From assembly GCA_002455375.1 (NCBI GenBank), contig DKKR01000010.1, forward strand, positions 47,378 to 70,761: a stretch of 23,384 bases of DNA, given 5' to 3'. A program made the translations under genes and the position numbers. Shown here piece by piece: positions 7,865 through 15,828 of this stretch (its first letter is position 1; each line of letters starts with the position of its first letter). This DNA is from Bacteroidetes bacterium UBA6661. Lineage in GTDB: Bacteria; Bacteroidota; Bacteroidia; AKYH767-A; OLB10. The notes beneath the pieces were generated by a model, which had not been told where the DNA came from, searched no databases, and saw only the letters and a list, made by a program, of their open reading frames with translations.

Positions 7865-8566
7865 ATGAAGAAAATTATACTAGCACTAATTTTAATTTCA
7901 TCAGCAAGTTTGGTTAAAGCTCAAAGTTTTAGCTATACAGGATTATCTGCAGATGTTTATGGTTCTGTTGAAGACAGTTTGTTACATTCTTATGTATATG
8001 TAATCAATAACAGTCAGAATACAATAGATGCCAGCCTGAATGCATACGATGTTTACAAGGTTCCGGGTACAGAACATAATTTCTGTTGGGGTATTTTATG
8101 TTATGGCGTTGGCGTTATGTCATCTGCAATACCTGCTACTATTAATGCAGGTGCAACTGAAGCATCATTCAGAGGAGATTACCTTGGACATGGTTATGTA
8201 GGAACTACAACTGTAGCTTACACAGTGTTTGATGGTAACAATCCATTAGATTCGGTTCAGTTTGCCATTAACTATCATATTACGCCTGTAGGTATAAAAG
8301 AAGTAAATAGGATGAACAGCATAAGTGCGCCATCACCAAATCCTGCTCGTTCGATTACAGCATTTAATTATAATATTAAATCAGGAAGCAAAGCAGAAGT
8401 TAAAATCATCAATATGCTGGGTAAAACAGTTAAGAGTATTGATGTAAATACATCAACAGGAAATGTTGTACTTTCAACAGCCGATTTGCCTTCCGGAGTT
8501 TATTTTATTTCTCTTAATGTTGAAGGGAAAAATTCAGCCGTACAAAAGTTAGTTGTTAACAGATAA
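7865..8566 (+). CDS. Small secreted protein with CX4C motif and T9SS type A sorting tail
   Basis: This 233-residue protein has a signal peptide (residues 1-20, ending LVKAQ), a beta-sandwich-like body of about 120 residues, and a T9SS type A tail from about residue 150 (SAPSPNPARS, ending VQKLVVNR). The body carries the pair C74/C79 in NFCWGILCYG. This motif recurs, as far as I recall, in small Bacteroidota T9SS cargo proteins, and it could form a disulfide or be handled by the neighbouring thioredoxin-fold proteins. No enzymatic motif is visible. The gene lies 57 bases after the Omp28/T9SS gene (with a hairpin between) and 19 bases before the TlpA-like gene. Secretion by T9SS is well supported; the role is unknown. 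Confidence 0.8.
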   Translation: MKKIILALILISSASLVKAQSFSYTGLSADVYGSVEDSLLHSYVYVINNSQNTIDASLNAYDVYKVPGTEHNFCWGILCYGVGVMSSAIPATINAGATEASFRGDYLGHGYVGTTTVAYTVFDGNNPLDSVQFAINYHITPVGIKEVNRMNSISAPSPNPARSITAFNYNIKSGSKAEVKIINMLGKTVKSIDVNTSTGNVVLSTADLPSGVYFISLNVEGKNSAVQKLVVNR

Positions 8567-8585
8567 GAATCAATTTAAAGAGTAA

Positions 8586-9098
8586 ATGAATCATTTTAAG
8601 AAGTTAGTAGTAGCCTTTTCTTGTGTAGTATCAGTTTCCTCTGCACAGGTGTTTGAATCACGTCCTATACCGGCTGTTGATGTAAAAGACCTGAATGGTA
8701 AAACAATAAACACATCAACATTAAGTAACAATGGCAAGCCAATGGTGCTTGATTTTTGGGCTACCTGGTGCAAGCCTTGTGTGAATGAACTTACAGCAAT
8801 TAGCGAGCATTACGAAGAATGGCAGAAAGAAACAGGAGTTAAGATTGTAGCCATTAGTGTGGATGATGCACGTACTATGGCAAATGTTAAACCCTTTGTT
8901 AATGGCAAAGGTTGGGACTATGAGGTATATGTTGATCCCAATGGTGATCTGAAAAGAGCCCTCAATATTGGAGCAGTACCTTATGTTTTCTTAGTAAACG
9001 GCAAGGGCGAAATTGTTTCAGTAAAAACAGGCTATGCACCAGGCGATGAACATAAAATGTACGAAGAAATTAAGGCGCTTACCAAAGAATCAAATTAA
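8586..9098 (+). CDS. TlpA/ResA-like periplasmic thioredoxin
   Basis: The 170-residue protein begins with a hydrophobic signal sequence (residues 1-20, ending SVSSAQ). Its redoxin domain starts with IPAVDVKDLNGK and holds the active site WCKPC at 61-65 within VLDFWATWCKPC. The cis-proline side of the site is AVPYVFLV. TlpA/ResA proteins reduce disulfides of exported proteins, for example during cytochrome c maturation, or act as general periplasmic reductants. No cytochrome c genes are nearby. Its place between two T9SS cargo genes and a barrel gene suggests service to those partners, which is an inference. It is the best candidate for the electron donor of the cluster. Whether it is soluble or anchored by an uncleaved signal cannot be decided. 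Confidence 0.88.
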   Translation: MNHFKKLVVAFSCVVSVSSAQVFESRPIPAVDVKDLNGKTINTSTLSNNGKPMVLDFWATWCKPCVNELTAISEHYEEWQKETGVKIVAISVDDARTMANVKPFVNGKGWDYEVYVDPNGDLKRALNIGAVPYVFLVNGKGEIVSVKTGYAPGDEHKMYEEIKALTKESN

Positions 9099-9118
9099 TA
9101 AATAACTATTTGCTTTTC

Positions 9119-10762
9119 ATGAATAAAATGATAAAACTTATAACCGGCAGAATATTGCCGGTTATTTTTTTAAGTGTACCTGCAATAACACTTGCACAAA
9201 ACTCTCCGGGTGAAATACATGGAAGTTTTCAGATTGACGGACAATATTACATTCAGGATTCAACTATAAGTGCACCTGAAGTTGCCGAAAAATATTTGCT
9301 CAATGGTTATGGTGATTTGGTTTTTACCAAAGGTAATTTCAAAGCAGGTGTTCGTTACGAAACCTATCAGAATGTATTGCTTGGCTACGATAAGAGATTT
9401 AACGGTAGCGGCATTGCGCATCGCTATGCCGAATATGATAATGGCGAATTAGCTATTACTGTCGGAAATTTTTATGAGCAGTTTGGTAGTGGACTGATTT
9501 TACGATCCTATTGGGAGCCAACACTAGGTTATGATAATGCATTGGATGGTGTTCGTGTAAAATTTAAACCTTACAGTGGGATTTTGATTAAAGGAGTAAT
9601 TGGTAAACAACGTTATTATTTTAAAACCGGAGAAGGAATTGTCAGAGGAGTAGATGCTGAAGTAGGTATAAATGATTTAATAAAAAATTGGAATGATAAG
9701 AAGACCAGAGTTACTGCAGGCTTTGGATTTGTGAGCAAGTATCAGAAAGATGATGACAATGTATATATCTTGCCGGAGAATGTTGGAGCCTATGCCGGAC
9801 GACTTGATGTTACCAGAGGAAAAGTAACCATCAACGCAGAGTATGCCTATAAATACAACGACCCTTCATCATTAAATAATTACAGCTATAAGTTTGGTGA
9901 TGCAGCGCTTTTAAAAGCAACTTATTCTCAGAAAGGTTTGGGAATATTACTTGCCGCCAAAAGAATTGATAATATGAACTTCCGTAGTGAACGTAATGCT
10001 AATCTAAATGACTTGTTGATTAATTATCTTCCTGCATTGACAAAATATCACACCTATTCGTTAGCCTCTATTTATCCTTATGCAACACAACCTAATGGTG
10101 AATTTGGTTTTGAAGCTGAAGTGAACTATACAATTAAAAAAGGAACAAAATTAGGTGGCGATTATGGAACAAATATTATTGTAAACTATTCAGGAGCTAA
10201 TTCATTAAGTACCGAACCTGTTGCCGGTAAAGACCTTTATAAAAGTGATTGGGGAAAATTCGGCAAAGATGTTTACTACAAAGATTTTAGCTTGGAAATT
10301 ACCCGTAAGATGTCTAAAAATCTTAAAATTACATTGATGTATATTAATCAGGTTTATGATAAAGATAAAATTCAATTTCAGGGGTCAAAGCAATATGGAA
10401 CTATTTATGACAACATAATAGTAGCTGATTTTACCTTTCAGATAAATGAAAAAAATGCTATCAGAACAGAATGGCAAACATTACAATCAGAACAAGATTA
10501 TAAGTCATGGCTTGCCGGACTGATTGAATATTCTCATTCACCAAATTGGTTTGTAGCAATATCAGATCAATATAATTATGGCAATGAAAAATCTGACCAC
10601 AGAATCCATTACTTTAATTGTTTTGTGGGATATACCAAAGATTCGCACCGCATAACTTTGGGCTATGGAAGACAGCGTGAGGGTTTGTTCTGTGTTGGTG
10701 GTGTGTGCAGGCAGGTTCCATCAAGCAATGGACTCACAGTGTCAATTAGTACAAGTTTCTAA
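9119..10762 (+). CDS. DUF6029-like outer-membrane beta-barrel protein
   Basis: The protein has 547 residues from the ATG at 9119. That start gives a proper signal peptide (MNKMIKLITGRILPVIF up to TLAQ); a TTG nine bases upstream is in frame but unlikely. The mature part is strand-rich throughout, begins GEIHGSFQIDGQYYIQDS and ends SISTSF with a terminal Phe. The stretch AITVGNFYEQFGSGLILRSYWEP and the ending match what I recall of the Bacteroidota family DUF6029. A cysteine pair C525/C530 (CVGGVC) stands in the last strands, unusual for an outer-membrane barrel. The gene lies 20 bases after the TlpA-like gene and 20 before an Omp28 lipoprotein gene. It may be a channel or docking barrel for the exported thiol proteins. 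A terminator-like hairpin lies within its signal-peptide codons. Confidence 0.8.
   Translation: MNKMIKLITGRILPVIFLSVPAITLAQNSPGEIHGSFQIDGQYYIQDSTISAPEVAEKYLLNGYGDLVFTKGNFKAGVRYETYQNVLLGYDKRFNGSGIAHRYAEYDNGELAITVGNFYEQFGSGLILRSYWEPTLGYDNALDGVRVKFKPYSGILIKGVIGKQRYYFKTGEGIVRGVDAEVGINDLIKNWNDKKTRVTAGFGFVSKYQKDDDNVYILPENVGAYAGRLDVTRGKVTINAEYAYKYNDPSSLNNYSYKFGDAALLKATYSQKGLGILLAAKRIDNMNFRSERNANLNDLLINYLPALTKYHTYSLASIYPYATQPNGEFGFEAEVNYTIKKGTKLGGDYGTNIIVNYSGANSLSTEPVAGKDLYKSDWGKFGKDVYYKDFSLEITRKMSKNLKITLMYINQVYDKDKIQFQGSKQYGTIYDNIIVADFTFQINEKNAIRTEWQTLQSEQDYKSWLAGLIEYSHSPNWFVAISDQYNYGNEKSDHRIHYFNCFVGYTKDSHRITLGYGRQREGLFCVGGVCRQVPSSNGLTVSISTSF
9140..9171 (+). terminator. Intrinsic-terminator-like hairpin inside the start of the barrel gene
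   Basis: ATAACCGGCA (9140-9149) and TGCCGGTTAT (9156-9165) form a perfect 10-base-pair stem with a 6-base loop, followed by a run of seven Ts (9165-9171). This is a textbook intrinsic terminator in the sense direction, 42 bases after the TlpA-like gene stop. It lies within codons 8-18 of the barrel gene. It could end most transcripts after the TlpA-like gene and let the barrel and lipoprotein genes be made at lower or regulated levels. It could also be a coincidence of Phe/Leu/Ile codons in a signal peptide. Confidence 0.55.
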
Positions 10763-10782
10763 AAAATTAAAAGTTCACGAAA

Positions 10783-11937
10783 ATGAAAAATAAATTTTGG
10801 TTAGCAATTGCAGCTTTAACGGTATCAACAATTGTTTCATGCGATAAAGTTGATGGGCCCTATAAAGAAGAAAACACAACAAACATTGGCTCACTCCCAG
10901 GCACACTCAATGACATCAGAGTGCTCAATGCAACTACAACATCTGACGATGTAGATGTGCTTGTAGCAAAGTTTTCACTTGAGTCGGCATCACCTAGGAC
11001 TATTGCATTGCAGTTTACCTGGCATGGAGCACAGTCTAACGTGATTTCAGAAGTTGCAACAGGTAATGATGCCATCTTTGATAATGATTCTGTTTATATA
11101 ACAGCACCTGCACCATTTGGCACACTGACTTTTAAATATTCAGCCACCATAAGTGATACACTAACAGGACAGGCTGATTTCGTTGTGCCTTATACACCAA
11201 CAAATCCGGTAAAAAAAGTGTTGCTTGAAGACTATACAGGACGTAAGTGTGGAAACTGTCCGCGTGCACAGCGTATCATTGCCAATACACTTGAACCATT
11301 GTATCACGAGCAGTTGGTGGTTGCTACCAACCATGCTGGCGTTTACGCAGTTCCAGACAATCCTCCAAGTTGTTTTGCAGAAGACTTCAGAAATCCAAAT
11401 TCTGATGAGTTGAATACGTTTTTTGGGTTGTCAGCCTATCCTTCCAGTATGATTAACAGAGTAGGGTATCCGACAACACATATTAAATATTACAACAGTT
11501 GGCAATCCACAATTTCGCAGGAGTTAAGTAAGCCAAATGATGCTTTTATTAATATCTATTCTGCATACAATGAAGGGAGCAGAACTGCGCAGCTTACCAT
11601 CAGCACTGAATTTCTAAACAATCTGGGTGATGATTATAAATTAGCTGTTTTTCTAATAGAAGACAGTATTCATGGATGTCAGCTTGATTATGATTTAACA
11701 ACACCTACACAAATTGATTCAGCATATATTCACCGACACGTGCTAAGAGCAGCATTAAATAGTTCTTTCGGTGAGAACCTTATTAATGATCCCGATCTGA
11801 CAACAAAATATATCAGACTTTACAACTATCAGATTCCTGATAAGTATAATGTTGATCAGTGCTATATTCTGGCTTATGTTTATCAGACCAACAATTATTA
11901 TGTGTTGCAGTCTGAACTCAGAAAGATAAAGCCATAA
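10783..11937 (+). CDS. Omp28-type thioredoxin-fold lipoprotein
   Basis: The 384-residue protein starts with a lipoprotein signal whose lipobox is IVSC with C20 as the lipidated residue, followed by DKVDGPYKEE. Residues about 40-140 form an Ig-like beta domain. From VKKVLLEDYTGRKCGNC (C156-G-N-C159) to about residue 330 an Omp28/thioredoxin-like domain follows, with LEDYTG corresponding to VEEFTG in the T9SS-tailed relative at 5918. It carries no T9SS tail, so it is expected to sit in the outer membrane by its lipid. Sharing the family with the first gene of the cluster suggests that the two act at different places in one thiol pathway, which is an inference. Start and lipobox are clear. Confidence 0.85.
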   Translation: MKNKFWLAIAALTVSTIVSCDKVDGPYKEENTTNIGSLPGTLNDIRVLNATTTSDDVDVLVAKFSLESASPRTIALQFTWHGAQSNVISEVATGNDAIFDNDSVYITAPAPFGTLTFKYSATISDTLTGQADFVVPYTPTNPVKKVLLEDYTGRKCGNCPRAQRIIANTLEPLYHEQLVVATNHAGVYAVPDNPPSCFAEDFRNPNSDELNTFFGLSAYPSSMINRVGYPTTHIKYYNSWQSTISQELSKPNDAFINIYSAYNEGSRTAQLTISTEFLNNLGDDYKLAVFLIEDSIHGCQLDYDLTTPTQIDSAYIHRHVLRAALNSSFGENLINDPDLTTKYIRLYNYQIPDKYNVDQCYILAYVYQTNNYYVLQSELRKIKP

Positions 11938-11971
11938 ACCGGCAGATACTTTTAGGTTAAAGTTTTTTGTT

Positions 11972-12466
11972 TTGCATCAATCTTCTAATCATACTTCGTA
12001 TATCCAAACACCGTTGGGTTTTATGAAAGCAGTTACTGATGCAGATAGTGTGATTTCACTAGAGTTTGATGACGAGTATTCCGCTTATGAGGTTATTGAA
12101 GGGACTGTGGCACAACAGATAGTTAATGAGCTACAAGAGTATTTTTCCGGTAAACGTAAAGTGTTCACCTTAAATCTAAAACCACAGGGAACTGTATTCC
12201 AAATTCAGGTATGGGAGAAGCTCCTGTCTGTATCCTACGGAAAAACCATTTCTTATAACGAACAAGCAATTCAATCAGGGAATGTGAAAAATATAAGAGC
12301 TACAGCATCGGCCAATGGAAAAAACCCGATAGCAATTGTCATTCCATGTCATAGAGTAATCGGAACTTCAGGTGCATTAACAGGTTATGCAGGCGGGTTG
12401 TGGCGAAAGGAAAGGCTACTGCAGCTTGAATCAAAAAGCCGGCAATTGGAACCTTTCAGTCAATAG
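11972..12466 (+). CDS. ogt: Methylated-DNA--protein-cysteine methyltransferase
   Basis: The 164-residue protein has the full signature of O6-alkylguanine-DNA alkyltransferases. FQIQVWEKLLSVSYGKTISY is the start of the DNA-binding domain. IRATASANGKNP carries the arginine finger R109. IPCHRVIG holds the acceptor Cys126, and TGYAGGLWRKERLLQLE closes the domain. It transfers the methyl group of O6-methylguanine to its own cysteine, a one-use repair reaction in the cytoplasm. No ATG precedes the conserved YIQTPLGFM segment, so the TTG at 11972 is the likely start. The frame stays open further upstream without a better start codon. There is no Ada regulatory domain. The gene converges on the M1 peptidase gene with a 10-base gap and no visible terminator. 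Confidence 0.92.
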   Translation: MHQSSNHTSYIQTPLGFMKAVTDADSVISLEFDDEYSAYEVIEGTVAQQIVNELQEYFSGKRKVFTLNLKPQGTVFQIQVWEKLLSVSYGKTISYNEQAIQSGNVKNIRATASANGKNPIAIVIPCHRVIGTSGALTGYAGGLWRKERLLQLESKSRQLEPFSQ

Positions 12467-12476
12467 CGTGGTGTTA

Positions 12477-15400
12477 TCAGAAAGTGCGACCTATGCCGAT
12501 TACATAACGAAGTTTGACATAATTTTTGTCAGCATAAGGTGCACTGCTTAACAGGAATGGGAAATCACATCGTATAGTAAGCGGCTTTATTGCATTAAAG
12601 CGACCAAATTTTTTAATGGTAAATGCTGTACCAATGCCTGCATCACTTTTCAGATTGGTGAATTGAATTGACTTATTGGAATTGTTTGTTGCAATAGCAC
12701 CTGCATCGCCAAATACATAAAGGTCTGCTTTTAGCCATTGCTTGGTGAATGATGGGCGCAAAGGAATCAATCGTTCAAAGTCTATCTCTAAACTAACCGA
12801 AGCACCACTGATGGCACGATAAAAATATCTTTGTTCACCATCAATATTCTGTGGCACAAGATAACCTGCATAGCCTCTTAAATTGAGTCCCCCACCTTGT
12901 TGAAAATGATTTGTCTTATCACCGTAACCTAACCAACTGTAGGGAACAAAAGCGCGTGAACGTGTCCACGCATTTTCCATCAACTCCTCCGGATTAGCAC
13001 CTGCAAGATATAATGCACTTTCCATAGGAACATTTTGTCCATAGCCATATTGTCCGAAAACTCTTAGTCGCCAGTCAATTTTTCCTGTTTCGTAATTTGT
13101 GATATTGGTCAATGAAAGTTTAGAATAGGAGTAATCACTAAATAATGATGCTGATGTGTTTTGTATGGCAACAGAACCATTCCATTTATTTTTTCTGTAT
13201 TGTGCCTCTGCACCCAAGGTTACAGATGTATTCATTGATGCCGACTGCCATTCATTCGGGTACAATAAATATTCAAGTGTGTTGGTATTTCTTCTATACA
13301 TCAATTTGTATTCAGTAAACAGTCTGATACGATTGTTTAGAAAAGTCAGATCACCTCCTGACTTTGCAAATGTTAAACCATCAAGTATTCCGCCACCAAT
13401 CCAAAAATTAACTCCCGGTGCAATAAATTTTAATGGTGTTTTGTAATTTATTCTGAATGATGCAGGGTCATTTTTATTGATGTCGGCAGTTTCACTCAGG
13501 CTATTTTGCCCCACAGTTGTATTAATCCAAATATCAGCAGAAAAAAAGTGCATGGTATTCATGTAATTACCTTCTGCATGTGCACCTACTTTTAATCCGT
13601 CATAATTGTTGAACCAAACATCAGGACGAATGTAAAACACATAGCTTTTCCAATCAGAGTAGGCAGGTTTCTGCCATTTGTCAAATACAAGTTTAAAAGG
13701 TCGAGGCAAGCGGTTGTCCAATCTATAAGCATCACCTAAACGATCTGTTGTGTCAATTACAATGCTGCTAATACCACATGGAATTTTTATTTGTGCCTTA
13801 TAGGTATTTCTCAGTTTATCCCAACCTTCCCATTTAGGTAGCACCATTGCATCGGTTTGTTTTACATACCAGGTATTTGGAATATGATAATCGTACTTTG
13901 TACCACAGTTTGAATATACAGAAAAATCAATTGAAGATTGCATGCGCCCTTTGCGTTTAAAGTAAACAATGAAAGCATCTTTTTCATCAGCCTTACGATA
14001 CTTGCAGATTTTATAATCTAACTTTTTATTGGTTTCCATCCACTGATCAAAAAACCAGTTTAAATCTGTTTTAACATATTCCGTAATACTGTTTCTGAAA
14101 TCTTCGGGATATGGATGACAAAATTTCCATTGTGCAACATAGTGTTGCATTGCTTTTAAAAACAAACTGTCGCCTAAAATATATTGGAGGTTATAAAGCA
14201 TGGTTGCTGTCTTAAAATACACCATACCATAGCCGCCACCATGACCTAACGCACTGCTGAAACCATCACTGTGTGTATTGATAAATCCATCTTTGTCATT
14301 AAGAACATAATTGAAATATGGCCCATAGGCCATCATCATCTGATAAGTCAAAGGCTCGGTTCTTTTTTGATCTTTCCATGTAGGTTCACGTTGCTGTACG
14401 TGATAACCTTCCAGCATTTCCATTCCCCATGATTTCAGTAACTGCGCAAATCCCTCGTCAAGTAATGGTCTGTAAGTTTCATTATTACCTACCATACCAT
14501 AAAACCAGTTATGTCCTATTTCATGGCATAAAAGTCCTCTGAATCCAGGGTCGGTACCATTGTCCATAGTTATCATTGGATATTCCATTCCGTCATTGGC
14601 ATCGGCAGTGACAATTTTCGGATAGTCATACATCCCAAAATCGCGGGAAAACACTTCGATAATTCTTGCTGTATATTCAGCAGCACTTTGCCATCCGTAG
14701 CAATGTTGTTCGCGAGCGATAGCTACACAACGAATACCATTCCAGTATGCATCAGAAAGACGATAGGAAGGGTCGGCAGTGAAAGCAAAATCATGCACGT
14801 TTTCTGCATGAAACTTCCAGGTTTTTGTACTTCCGTCTGCTTCAATTATTGTTGAGGGTTGTGTTGAAGCAGGTCTGTCTTTAAAATTTTTAATATCAAG
14901 TTTCTTGCGCAAATCATCCGGTAAAACTTCTTTCTCATTAACTAACACACCTGTTGCTTCTACAATAAAGTTGTTTGCAAAGGTTAACTCCACATCGTAC
15001 ACACCATACTCTCCATAAAATTCTCTTCCCAGATGCTGATCGGTATTCCATGCGCGATGCGAATCATAAACACACATTTTAGGGTACCATTGACATCCGT
15101 TGTAATGTTTGTTGCCTGCATTTTCAAACATCTGTAAACGTCTGCGCTGACCTGTTTTATCGTAATATGTTTTAAAATCAATTTTAAGAACAAGATCATG
15201 ATTAGGCAACAAAGGTTCTGGCAGCATGATTTTCATAATGGTATTGTCAATTGTTTTTTCTGCTTGTTTATTTATAGAAACTCCATTGACAGATAGTGTA
15301 CTTACATTGGTGATTTCAATTCCCAACCCTTGCGATTCATATTTTCCAAAGCGCACTTTATTTTGATTGGCTTTGTTTAAGTCGTCCAAATAACTTCCCG

Positions 15401-15677
15401 GAACAAATGCATTCTGATAGAGATGCATAAAAATAAATTTCAAGGTGTCGGGAGAATTGTTTCTGTAAGTAAGTTCTTCAATGCCACTGATAATGTCTGC
15501 TTTTTCGTCTATTACAGCTTTAATATTATAATAAATATCCTGTTGCCAATAGTTTAAAGTCGGTTTACGATTTTTCCAATAAAATTTATTTTGTTCAGAA
15601 GTATATTGGTCTAACTGAGCAAAACTTATAAAATGAGATACAATAAAGCACAGTGAAAAGATAAAGGCACGTTTCAT
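12477..15677 (-). CDS. M1-family metallopeptidase fused to an Omp85-like outer-membrane barrel
   Basis: The protein has 1066 residues from the ATG at 15677. An in-frame TTG at 15704 is rejected because it lies inside a perfect -7 box. Residues 1-20 are a signal peptide ending SFAQ. An aminopeptidase-N-like N-terminal beta domain leads to the M1 catalytic domain, with DGMEYPM as the substrate-binding GxMEN counterpart and the zinc site HEIGH (H385, E386, H389) followed 18 residues later by E408 in LLDEGFAQ. From about residue 690 to the end the sequence becomes strand-rich. It contains GGGLNLRGYAGY with R934-G-Y, which resembles the VRGF/Y loop of Omp85 barrels, and finishes GIGRTF with a terminal Phe. 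The protein is probably a zinc peptidase anchored in the outer membrane. The peptidase call is firm; the Omp85 relation is an inference. Confidence 0.88.
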   Translation of the reverse strand: MKRAFIFSLCFIVSHFISFAQLDQYTSEQNKFYWKNRKPTLNYWQQDIYYNIKAVIDEKADIISGIEELTYRNNSPDTLKFIFMHLYQNAFVPGSYLDDLNKANQNKVRFGKYESQGLGIEITNVSTLSVNGVSINKQAEKTIDNTIMKIMLPEPLLPNHDLVLKIDFKTYYDKTGQRRRLQMFENAGNKHYNGCQWYPKMCVYDSHRAWNTDQHLGREFYGEYGVYDVELTFANNFIVEATGVLVNEKEVLPDDLRKKLDIKNFKDRPASTQPSTIIEADGSTKTWKFHAENVHDFAFTADPSYRLSDAYWNGIRCVAIAREQHCYGWQSAAEYTARIIEVFSRDFGMYDYPKIVTADANDGMEYPMITMDNGTDPGFRGLLCHEIGHNWFYGMVGNNETYRPLLDEGFAQLLKSWGMEMLEGYHVQQREPTWKDQKRTEPLTYQMMMAYGPYFNYVLNDKDGFINTHSDGFSSALGHGGGYGMVYFKTATMLYNLQYILGDSLFLKAMQHYVAQWKFCHPYPEDFRNSITEYVKTDLNWFFDQWMETNKKLDYKICKYRKADEKDAFIVYFKRKGRMQSSIDFSVYSNCGTKYDYHIPNTWYVKQTDAMVLPKWEGWDKLRNTYKAQIKIPCGISSIVIDTTDRLGDAYRLDNRLPRPFKLVFDKWQKPAYSDWKSYVFYIRPDVWFNNYDGLKVGAHAEGNYMNTMHFFSADIWINTTVGQNSLSETADINKNDPASFRINYKTPLKFIAPGVNFWIGGGILDGLTFAKSGGDLTFLNNRIRLFTEYKLMYRRNTNTLEYLLYPNEWQSASMNTSVTLGAEAQYRKNKWNGSVAIQNTSASLFSDYSYSKLSLTNITNYETGKIDWRLRVFGQYGYGQNVPMESALYLAGANPEELMENAWTRSRAFVPYSWLGYGDKTNHFQQGGGLNLRGYAGYLVPQNIDGEQRYFYRAISGASVSLEIDFERLIPLRPSFTKQWLKADLYVFGDAGAIATNNSNKSIQFTNLKSDAGIGTAFTIKKFGRFNAIKPLTIRCDFPFLLSSAPYADKNYVKLRYVIGIGRTF

Positions 15678-15701
15678 TAATTTACAGTTGTAGTCTAAAG
15701 G

Positions 15702-15709
15702 CAAATGTA
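15702..15709 (-). promoter_or_regulatory. -7 promoter box of the M1 peptidase gene
   Basis: Read on the minus strand this is TACATTTG, a perfect match to TAnnTTTG, 25 bases before the ATG at 15677. The -33 side is only T-rich (TATTTT). The box fixes the choice of start codon, because transcription would begin after the alternative TTG at 15704. Confidence 0.5.
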
Positions 15710-15828
15710 ATGTATTTGTGAAAATAGGTGCCGCATTCGAAATTGCACTTTGAAATATTTTTATCAGTTGTAAAGCAGAATAAAATTATTAGCAAAGCAT
15801 AAAACACAACACCGGAAAAAAGGAAAAA

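Noticed and set aside
9110..9118. In-frame TTG start for the DUF6029-like gene
   Set aside because: The ATG at 9119 gives a better signal peptide with Asn-Lys after Met; the TTG would add only Met-Leu-Phe before it.
15678..15704. Longer M1 peptidase reading from TTG at 15704
   Set aside because: The TTG is part of a perfect TACATTTG promoter box, and the ATG at 15677 directly starts the signal peptide.
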